Assembly: GCA_965368175.1 (NCBI GenBank)
Contig: CBDULX010000125.1
Coordinates: 1 to 9,066, forward strand
From: CBDULX01 sp965368175
GTDB lineage: Bacteria > Pseudomonadota > Gammaproteobacteria > SZUA-229
Reading direction: 5' to 3'
Length of the DNA stretch: 9,066 nt
Below, in pieces: positions 1 to 5,730 of the stretch. The position numbers were made by a program, and so were the translations under genes. A model generated the notes under the pieces. That model did not search any database. It had not been told where the DNA came from and worked only from the letters and a program-made list of their open reading frames with translations. The stretch's first letter is position 1, and every line of letters starts with the position of its first letter.

Positions 1-94
1 TTCAAATATTAAATAAATTGAAACTTGCTGTATACATTAAACTGTATCAAAAATAATTTAATTTAATTGAAGTTAAAATAAATTTTAAATTTAA
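1..94. other. AT-rich gene-free left edge
   Basis: This very AT-rich stretch has frequent stops in all frames and shows no credible coding region or RNA gene. Together with the repeats that follow, it makes the whole interval from the window edge to 507 gene-free. Whatever gene lies to the left of the window is not visible. Confidence 0.6.
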
Positions 95-130
95 GTGATA
101 TGACATAAAGACTGTGTCATATCACACAGT
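95..130. repeat. Two overlapping, mutually exclusive inverted repeats
   Basis: GTGATATGACA (95-105) and TGTCATATCAC (115-125) are perfect 11-bp arms around a 9-nt loop. ACTGTGT (111-117) and ACACAGT (124-130) form a second perfect 7-bp inverted repeat that uses part of the first right arm. Only one of the two hairpins can form at a time. No T-tract follows on either strand, so a standard intrinsic terminator is not supported. An operator or a structured RNA end remains possible. Confidence 0.6.
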
Positions 131-150
131 TATGGAAAACTACATTAGTT

Positions 151-255
151 GTAAGTTGTAAGTTGTAAGTTGTAAGTTGTAGGTTGTAGGTTGTAGGTTG
201 TAGGTCGCAGGTCGCAGGTCGCAGGTCGCAGGTCGCAGGTCGCAGGTCGCAGGTC
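151..255. repeat. Heptanucleotide tandem repeat, 15 units, graded variants
   Basis: Fifteen uninterrupted 7-bp units run in order: four GTAAGTT, three GTAGGTT, one GTAGGTC and seven GCAGGTC. Each change between blocks is a transition from A/T to G/C, and the variants are sorted rather than mixed. This fits point mutations arising at intervals in an array growing by replication slippage. The 7-bp period is not a multiple of three and no gene covers it, so it is non-coding. It is not a CRISPR array because there are no spacers. Confidence 0.97.
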
Positions 256-264
256 CGTGGTTTT

Positions 265-413
265 GTCATCCTGAGTGAAACGTGAGGATCTTGTTTTTTA
301 GTCTGACTGACTGCAATAATTTTTCTGGTTTTTGGGGGTAGCTCGAAGGACTTTAGTTGCTGGATTATTTTTAATCATATAGTACTAAGATCCCTCGTTA
401 TACTCGGGATGAC
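265..413. repeat. Inverted-repeat intergenic element, copy 1 (MITE-like)
   Basis: The left end (265-292) begins GTCATCCTGAGTG and ends GAGGATCTT. The right end (387-413), read on the minus strand, begins GTCATCCCGAGTA and ends GAGGGATCTT. The two ends are imperfect inverted repeats of about 27 bp around roughly 95 bp of non-coding sequence. The same end motif (GTCATCCYGA followed by AGGGATCT) recurs in the element at 2714-2850, so this is a dispersed family. No transposase is encoded and no target duplication is evident. It lies downstream of the three-gene minus-strand unit and could form a hairpin at the end of that transcript. Confidence 0.75.
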
Positions 414-507
414 AAGTATTAAGTTCTTTGTGCTGGGTTTGCTTTAATCTGTTTTGTTTTATTTCCCTGAAGGATGGTATCCAGTTATTTCAGGTGGGTC
501 ATTGTAT

Positions 508-1041
508 TTATATAAACAGTCTGCGAATTTGATCATCCAGTTGTGAATGTTCCCAGACCTGATTAAACAGATCCTGCAGTGCATTGCCCCGGAACTTGCA
601 GTCAGTGTTACTGATGGCTTTTGGGATATCGCAGTTTTTTCTATACACGAATGCAGAATTATCGGCTAATAAAAAACCAGAATTTTGAGTCAGATATTCT
701 TCCAGTGGATTACGCACTTCGATGGCGGTAGTCAATCTCTGTGCAAGTCGAATTAAACCATGGCCACGTTTTACGGCCAGAGTGGAATCTTTCACCAGTA
801 TTTGAATTCTGGCATGTCGGTTACCCCTGCAAAGGTTGAGTAGTTTGTCCAGAAAATCCTGGTTGTCGTAAATTTTTGGCTCAAGATCGGGTGTAATTAT
901 ATTAATGCTGCGCAGGGCCTGATCAGCAACGGTTACAGATGCAGATTTAATTTCATCCAGGTTGCTCAGTACGGTATCATCGTCGGCCTTTCCCTGTTTA
1001 TGAAAATCGGTCAGCTCGGAAAAGGAATCATCTTGTTTCAT
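508..1041 (-). CDS. Conserved uncharacterised protein downstream of GNAT (DUF7931-like)
   Basis: A 177-residue soluble protein with no signal peptide or membrane segment. From memory it resembles a gammaproteobacterial family of unknown function that sits next to a GNAT gene and is sometimes misnamed 'histone acetyltransferase HPA2'; I believe this family is DUF7931, but I have not checked. Visible features are a central segment rich in basic residues (NRHARIQILVKDS, then AVKRGHGLIRLAQRL) and a C-terminal end QIRRLFI. The frame stays open upstream to 1200, but that part lies antiparallel-frame inside the GNAT gene. The ATG at 1039-1041 gives a start overlapping the GNAT end by 14 bp, which fits translational coupling. 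It is the last gene of the RoxA-GNAT unit. No function is assigned. Confidence 0.8.
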   Translation of the reverse strand: MKQDDSFSELTDFHKQGKADDDTVLSNLDEIKSASVTVADQALRSINIITPDLEPKIYDNQDFLDKLLNLCRGNRHARIQILVKDSTLAVKRGHGLIRLAQRLTTAIEVRNPLEEYLTQNSGFLLADNSAFVYRKNCDIPKAISNTDCKFRGNALQDLFNQVWEHSQLDDQIRRLFI

Positions 1042-1483
1042 AATCTGAGGCTTCCTGGATGATTTTTTCCATGGTTTTATGGGGAATGCCGGCATCCATG
1101 AATTCATTACTGGTAATATTGAAACCCTGTTTTTTATAGAAGGGGACGGCAGTACTTTGAGCGTTAAGGAAAACCCGGGCCATTTTTTGTTGCTGGGCAT
1201 AGTCCAGTAAGGTTTTAAGCATGGCGCTACCCACCCCTTTGTGCCGCCAGTGTTTTAATACCGCCATGCGGCCGATATGGCCATCTGCTCCAATGCGTCC
1301 AGTCGCTATTGCCTGGCCGCTGTTATCAAGTACCAGCAGGTAATGGAACTGCTCATCACTGCCTTCCCATTCCAGTTCAACCGGGACATTCTGTTCTTCA
1401 ATAAATACCTTGACCCGAATGTTTCTAATTTCAGCCTGATACTTTTGCCACGAAGCATGGACAATGGTGTACTCAATGTTCAT
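1028..1483 (-). CDS. GNAT family N-acetyltransferase (ElaA/YjcF type)
   Basis: A 151-residue single-domain acetyltransferase that should transfer an acetyl group from acetyl-CoA to an unknown amine substrate in the cytoplasm. The N-terminal half carries the family motif IRVKVFIEEQNVPVELEWE (residues about 22-40). The acetyl-CoA binding motif A follows as GRMAVLKHWRHKGVGSAML, with the pyrophosphate loop R-H-K-G-V-G. The end carries FYKKQGF and FMDAGIPHKTM, typical of the ElaA/YjcF branch. Its ATG overlaps the end of the upstream roxA-like gene by 11 bp and its end overlaps the next gene by 14 bp, so all three are probably co-translated. That link to a ribosomal protein hydroxylase makes a protein or translation-related substrate conceivable, but this is inference. 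Confidence 0.92.
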   Translation of the reverse strand: MNIEYTIVHASWQKYQAEIRNIRVKVFIEEQNVPVELEWEGSDEQFHYLLVLDNSGQAIATGRIGADGHIGRMAVLKHWRHKGVGSAMLKTLLDYAQQQKMARVFLNAQSTAVPFYKKQGFNITSNEFMDAGIPHKTMEKIIQEASDYETR

Positions 1484-2636
1484 CGGTTATAAACAGTTTA
1501 CCCTGGTTGTAGAGTTCGATAAGTAGATTCTGTTCATCACGGTTACAGATTTTAAGTAATTTATTTAAGTCTATATCACGCTGTTGACAAAACTGAGATG
1601 CAAATTCAAGTGATACATCATAATCTTCGCCATCGATAAACAGGATGGCGGCTGAGTTGTTTTGAGTAAACGCAAATCGACTGGCAGGGTGTCGTGTTAA
1701 TTGCTCACCATCTTCAACATATTGTTTGAGTTGCTCAATGTTATCGACGGCATCGTCATGTGGGTGTTGCAGGTCGGTTCTATTGTCACTGGAATAACGA
1801 CCGAACCAGCGTTTTAATTCCGGGTTGTCGGGTTTCAGATAATGACTGAAAATTTCTCGTACATTTTTCAGTGCAGAATCGGTAATTTCTGCCGAATTAT
1901 TCTGTAAGTTCAAGTTGTCATACTGGAACGTGAGTCTGGGTGGCAGTTCGCGAGTAATGTAACCGATAAAATCACTGACAAGATCGGCATGGCTGCTGGC
2001 TTTGAAACCGATGGAAAAACTCAGGCAGTCATCGGTGGCAACACCGTGATGGGAGACTCCCGGTGGGATATATATAACATCACCGGGCTCCATCAGCCAT
2101 TCCTGTTCTGCAATGAAGTCTTTCTGGATACGCAGATTGGTGCCGGTTACCTGATTATCTTCAGCAGGTGATTGAGTGTTGATCTGCCAGCGACGGTGCC
2201 CCTGGGCCTGCAGGATAAATACATCGTACAAATCCATGTGTGGGCCCACCGAGCCACCTTCGGGCGCATAACTAATCATCAGGTCATCAAGATACCATTC
2301 AGGGATGAAGCGGAACGCGTCCACTATCCAGGCCAGTTCCGGCAGGTGTTTTTCAACATCATTGACCAGCAGTGTCCAGTGCGTGTCTGGCATGCGAGCA
2401 AACACCTTATCGTCCATGGGGCCATAAATAGCCTGCCAGGGATGGTCATTTCCATGTTCCATGACAATACGTGAGTTGACATCCTCTTCACAGGCCAGCC
2501 CCGCCAGTTCCTCAGCGGAAATCGGCGATTCAAAATTGGGGAAAGCCTGACGAATTACCAGCGGCTTTTTCTGCCAGTAATCTTTCAGGAATTCTTCAGG
2601 TGGCAACTCGCCTAAGGGATTGATGTTATTTTGCAT
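1473..2636 (-). CDS. roxA: Cupin-4/JmjC ribosomal protein uL16 arginine hydroxylase (RoxA/YcfD)
   Basis: A 387-residue Fe(II)/2-oxoglutarate-dependent oxygenase, close in length to E. coli YcfD. That family hydroxylates an arginine of ribosomal protein uL16 using O2 and 2-oxoglutarate. The metal triad is visible: H133 and D135 in GPHMDLYDVF, and H196 in the segment IPPGVSHHGVA. R148 in QGHRRW aligns with the 2-oxoglutarate-binding arginine of YcfD, judged by spacing from the HxD motif. The N-terminal YWQKKPLVIRQAF motif is typical of the family. The C-terminal third is the dimerisation and winged-helix part expected for bacterial members. The ATG at 2634-2636 lacks a clear Shine-Dalgarno sequence. 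It heads a three-gene overlapping unit downstream of purB, separated from it by an inverted-repeat element. Substrate assignment is by homology. Confidence 0.93.
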   Translation of the reverse strand: MQNNINPLGELPPEEFLKDYWQKKPLVIRQAFPNFESPISAEELAGLACEEDVNSRIVMEHGNDHPWQAIYGPMDDKVFARMPDTHWTLLVNDVEKHLPELAWIVDAFRFIPEWYLDDLMISYAPEGGSVGPHMDLYDVFILQAQGHRRWQINTQSPAEDNQVTGTNLRIQKDFIAEQEWLMEPGDVIYIPPGVSHHGVATDDCLSFSIGFKASSHADLVSDFIGYITRELPPRLTFQYDNLNLQNNSAEITDSALKNVREIFSHYLKPDNPELKRWFGRYSSDNRTDLQHPHDDAVDNIEQLKQYVEDGEQLTRHPASRFAFTQNNSAAILFIDGEDYDVSLEFASQFCQQRDIDLNKLLKICNRDEQNLLIELYNQGKLFITDEH

Positions 2637-2713
2637 AATGATTTTGTCGCAAAGGTCATGCCCAGTAAGAGGGCTAAGGCATAATAATAATTTTTATGGA
2701 GATTCTGATAAGA

Positions 2714-2850
2714 CTGTCATCCCGACCGAAGGGGAGGGATCTAATGTTTCTCATCACTGAAAAACGTTAGTTTAAGATCCCTCGACAATAGCTCCTGCAT
2801 TGTTCTACCTTCGCCCATCCATGGGCTCGTCTCTTCGGTCGGGATGACAG
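2714..2850. repeat. Inverted-repeat intergenic element, copy 2, with nested palindromes
   Basis: The ends are perfect 18-bp inverted repeats: CTGTCATCCCGACCGAAG at 2714-2731 and its reverse complement at 2833-2850. Further in, GAGGGATCT (2734-2742) pairs with AGATCCCTC (2775-2783). CTAATGTTTCTC (2741-2752) pairs with GAAAAACGTTAG (2759-2770) at 10 of 12 positions. The right arm carries an extra segment of about 49 bp (2784-2832) absent from the left arm. That segment holds the palindrome GCCCATCCATGGGC (2813-2826) and a small hairpin, GACAAT with ATTGTTC (2784-2805). The element fills most of the purB-roxA gap and would fold in the transcript, possibly separating or processing the two genes. 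It shares end motifs with 265-413. Confidence 0.88.
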
Positions 2851-2872
2851 ACTATGAATTTATTAGAGTGTC

Positions 2873-4240
2873 TTAAATATTCTTAGCCTGCTCAATCGCA
2901 TTACCAATGTAGTTCATTGGTGTCATCGCCAGCAAAGTATCTTTAGCTTCCTGAGGAATATCCAGTTTTTCCACAAAGGCCTGCATCGCTGCCTGATCGA
3001 CGGATTTGCCGCGAGTCAGCTCTTTCAGTTTTTCATAGGGCTGTTCTATACCATAACGACGCATAACGGTCTGTACAGGTTCGGCGAGTACCTCCCAGTT
3101 ATTATCCAGATCGCGTTCCATCGCCGCCGGGTTAATGTCCAGCTTGCTCATGCCACGCAGTGCCGATTGATAGGCGATGCTGGAATGGGCAAAGCCAACG
3201 CCCAGGGTACGAATAACGGTGGAATCGGTGAGATCCCGCTGCCAGCGGGAAATGGGCAGTTTCATGGCCAGATGATCGAACAGGGCATTGGCTATACCCA
3301 GATTGCCTTCGGCATTTTCGAAGTCAATGGGATTAACCTTGTGCGGCATGGTGGATGAACCAATTTCACCGGCCACGGTTTTCTGTTTGAAGTAACCCAG
3401 GGAAATATAACCCCAGATATCGCGGCTAATGTCGATAAGGATGTTATTGAATCGAGCGATGGCATCGAACAGTTCAGCCATGTAATCATGGGGCTCGATC
3501 TGGATAGTGTAGGGGTTGTAGTCCAGGCCCAGTGATTCAATGAAGTTTTTGGCAAAGCCCGGCCAGTCCAGATCGGGGTAGGCGGAAAGATGGGCATTGT
3601 AGTTACCCACCGCGCCGTTGATTTTACCCAGCATTTTAATCGCAGCCACCTGTTCGCGCTGACGTCGTAGTCGATAGACCACATTGGCCAGTTCCTTGCC
3701 CATGGTGGTGGGTGAGGCAGGCTGACCATGAGTACGACTTAGCATGGGTACTTCTGCATGGTCATGGGCCAGTTGCCGCATGTTGTCGATGATCTCATCC
3801 ATCTGGTTTAACAGCACCTGATTGCGGCCTTCTCTAAGCATCAGTGCGTGGGACAGGTTGTTGATGTCTTCAGAAGTGCAGGCAAAGTGGATAAATTCAG
3901 AGACCGCTTCCAGTTCCTGATTGCCGGTGATCTTTTCTTTAAGGAAATATTCCACGGCTTTTACATCGTGGTTGGTGGTACGCTCGATATTCTTGACTCT
4001 TTGCGCATCTTCAACACTGAACTTATCTACAATGTCGTTTAATATGTTATTAGCATGTTTACCGAGCGCAGGCACTTCGGCAATGTCAGGGTGGGCGGCC
4101 AGGGCCTGTAACCACCGCACCTCTACCTGAACTCGATGACGGATCAGACCGTATTCGCTGAAAATGGCCTGATAATCGCAGGTTTTGCTGCCATAACGGC
4201 CATCAACGGGTGAAATTGCAGTCAGTTCAGATAGTTGCAT
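2873..4240 (-). CDS. purB: Adenylosuccinate lyase
   Basis: A 455-residue cytoplasmic enzyme of the fumarase/aspartase superfamily; E. coli PurB has 456. It cleaves SAICAR to AICAR in purine synthesis and adenylosuccinate to AMP, releasing fumarate each time. The general acid is H171 in SRTHGQPASPTTMG. The catalytic serine lies in the flexible signature loop GEIGSSTMPHKVNPIDFEN, at S295, the same number as in E. coli. Other family motifs are ISPVDGRYGSKT near the N-terminus, RTTNHDVKAVEY (87-98) and CTSEDINN (121-128). The sequence looks intact. The start at 4238-4240 has only a weak purine-rich leader. A perfect TATAAT on the minus strand (4288-4293) is the likely -10 box. It is divergent from fumC and upstream of the roxA-like unit on the same strand. 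Confidence 0.98.
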   Translation of the reverse strand: MQLSELTAISPVDGRYGSKTCDYQAIFSEYGLIRHRVQVEVRWLQALAAHPDIAEVPALGKHANNILNDIVDKFSVEDAQRVKNIERTTNHDVKAVEYFLKEKITGNQELEAVSEFIHFACTSEDINNLSHALMLREGRNQVLLNQMDEIIDNMRQLAHDHAEVPMLSRTHGQPASPTTMGKELANVVYRLRRQREQVAAIKMLGKINGAVGNYNAHLSAYPDLDWPGFAKNFIESLGLDYNPYTIQIEPHDYMAELFDAIARFNNILIDISRDIWGYISLGYFKQKTVAGEIGSSTMPHKVNPIDFENAEGNLGIANALFDHLAMKLPISRWQRDLTDSTVIRTLGVGFAHSSIAYQSALRGMSKLDINPAAMERDLDNNWEVLAEPVQTVMRRYGIEQPYEKLKELTRGKSVDQAAMQAFVEKLDIPQEAKDTLLAMTPMNYIGNAIEQAKNI

Positions 4241-4287
4241 AGGATTCGTTCTTCTATCAATTGAAATTCAGGCTAAAATGGACCCAA

Positions 4288-4295
4288 ATTATACA
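4288..4295. promoter_or_regulatory. Overlapping divergent -10 boxes between purB and fumC
   Basis: On the minus strand, TATAAT (4288-4293) matches the sigma-70 -10 consensus and would give purB a leader of about 40 nt. Its -35 at 17-bp spacing (TTATAT) is weak. On the plus strand, TATACA (4290-4295) sits 17 bp after TTCAGG (4267-4272), a weak -35, and would give fumC a leader of about 25 nt. The two boxes share four base pairs, so RNA polymerase could not occupy both at once. An 11-bp palindrome, CTGCGGCGCAG (4298-4308), lies next to them and could be an operator. Confidence 0.4.
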
Positions 4296-4314
4296 GCCTG
4301 CGGCGCAGATATAT

Positions 4315-4320
4315 AAGGAG
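4315..4320 (+). promoter_or_regulatory. Strong ribosome binding site of fumC
   Basis: AAGGAG lies 5 nt before the ATG at 4326. It is the best Shine-Dalgarno sequence among the core genes and fixes the fumC start. Confidence 0.85.
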
Positions 4321-4325
4321 CCAGA

Positions 4326-5705
4326 ATGACCGATTTCCGAATTGAAAAAGACAGCATGGGTGAACTGCAGGTACCGGCGGACGCCCTGTACGGCGCACAG
4401 ACCCAGCGGGCAGTGGAAAACTTCCCGGTCAGTGGCCTGCCGGTGCCCCGCGCGCTGATCAAGGCTCTGGGCCTGGTGAAGGCCGCCTGTGCGGAAGTTA
4501 ATCGGGATCTGGGGGATATGGACGCAGCACTGGCTGAAGCTATTATCTCAGCCTCCGATGAGGTGGCGGCCGGGGCCTATGATGCCCATTTCCCCATCGA
4601 TATTTTTCAGACTGGCTCCGGCACCAGCAGTAATATGAATGCCAATGAGGTGATCGCCCATGTGGCCAGTCACGATCAGCTCAAAGTTCACCCTAATGAC
4701 CATGTCAATATGGGGCAAAGTTCCAACGATGTTATACCCACCGCGATACACGTCAGTGCCACATTAGAAACCGCCGGACTGTTACTGCCCGCACTGGAGC
4801 ATCTGAAACAGGTAATCGAGAAAAGGGCCAACGAACTGGATGATGTGGTGCTCACCGGACGTACCCACCTGATGGATGCTATGCCGGTCAGGCTGTCGCA
4901 GGAACTCGGTGGCTGGGCCGCCCAGATTGGCCTGGGCATAGATCGACTGAAATCGGTCATGCCCCGTATCAGCTCCCTGGTGATTGGTGGTACAGCAGTG
5001 GGCACCGGCATTAACGCCCATGCGGATTTTGGGCCCAGAGTAGCCGCCTGTCTGAGTCATAAAACCGGAGAAGCTTTTTCGTCCAACCCTGACAAGTTTG
5101 AAGGATTGAGCGCCCAGGATGCATCAGTGGAGCTCAGCGGACAACTCAAAACCATTGCGGTTAGCCTGATGAAAATTTCCAATGACCTGCGCTGGATGAA
5201 CAGTGGGCCACTGGCCGGACTGGGTGAAATCGCCCTGCCGGCCCTGCAACCGGGAAGCAGCATTATGCCGGGTAAGGTCAACCCGGTGATTCCCGAATCC
5301 ATGGCCATGATCTGCGCACAGGTGATTGGTAATGATGCGGCGATTACCATTGGTGGTCAGTCTGGTAACTTCCAGCTCAATGTTATGTTACCCATGATTG
5401 CCTATAACCTGTTGCAGAGTATCGAAATTCTGGCCAATGGTGCGCGCATGCTGGCGGATAAAGCCATTGCCGGTTTTACCGTCAATCATGACAACATAGA
5501 AGCAGCACTGAGACGCAACCCGATTCTGGTGACGGCATTAAATCCGGTGATTGGCTACGAGCTGGGTGCCAAAATCGCCAAAATCGCCTATGCCGATGGT
5601 CGTGCGGTGATTGATGTGGCGGAAGAACTCACCGATTTGTCCCGCAGCGAACTCGAACGTTTGCTGTCACCCTATGATTTAACCCTGGGTGGCATCCAGA
5701 AATAA
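4326..5705 (+). CDS. fumC: Class II fumarate hydratase
   Basis: A 459-residue iron-independent fumarase, intact and close to the usual 460-470 residues. It interconverts fumarate and L-malate in the TCA cycle and normally works as a cytoplasmic homotetramer. Family landmarks in order are DALYGAQTQRAVENF (19-33), TGSGTSSNMNANEV (96-109), the second-site loop HPNDHVNMGQSSND (122-135), GRTHLMDAMPVRLSQE (178-193) with catalytic H181, and the signature GSSIMPGKVNPVIPES (310-325) with catalytic S311, K317 and N319. The catalytic-histidine motif reads LMDAMPV where E. coli-like enzymes have LQDATP; both forms occur in the family as I remember it. The start follows a strong AAGGAG. It is divergent from purB, and the next gene follows closely on the same strand, so the two are probably co-transcribed. 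Confidence 0.97.
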   Translation: MTDFRIEKDSMGELQVPADALYGAQTQRAVENFPVSGLPVPRALIKALGLVKAACAEVNRDLGDMDAALAEAIISASDEVAAGAYDAHFPIDIFQTGSGTSSNMNANEVIAHVASHDQLKVHPNDHVNMGQSSNDVIPTAIHVSATLETAGLLLPALEHLKQVIEKRANELDDVVLTGRTHLMDAMPVRLSQELGGWAAQIGLGIDRLKSVMPRISSLVIGGTAVGTGINAHADFGPRVAACLSHKTGEAFSSNPDKFEGLSAQDASVELSGQLKTIAVSLMKISNDLRWMNSGPLAGLGEIALPALQPGSSIMPGKVNPVIPESMAMICAQVIGNDAAITIGGQSGNFQLNVMLPMIAYNLLQSIEILANGARMLADKAIAGFTVNHDNIEAALRRNPILVTALNPVIGYELGAKIAKIAYADGRAVIDVAEELTDLSRSELERLLSPYDLTLGGIQK

Positions 5706-5730
5706 AGATTCACCCCGAGGCCTTGTTCCT

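Noticed and set aside
113..126. TGTGTCATATCACA as a CRP-like site
   Set aside because: The spacing between half-sites is four bases rather than six, and the left half is TGTGT, so it is better explained by the overlapping hairpins.
151..255. CRISPR-like repeats
   Set aside because: The units are contiguous 7-mers with no spacers and no cas genes nearby.
466..494. Hairpin CCTGAA/TTCAGG as terminator of the minus-strand three-gene unit
   Set aside because: The stem is only 6 bp with an asymmetric inner stem, and no T-tract follows on the minus strand.
1042..1200. Upstream extension of the small protein gene (open frame to 1200)
   Set aside because: It lies in an alternative frame wholly inside the GNAT gene and its sequence lacks family character. 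The ATG at 1041 gives the usual short overlap.
2172..2474. Open plus-strand frame inside the roxA-like gene
   Set aside because: It is antisense to a well-supported oxygenase with intact catalytic residues and has no family features.
3292..3729. Second minus-strand frame inside purB
   Set aside because: It is a shifted reading of the purB sequence, rich in Trp and Pro, with no independent evidence.
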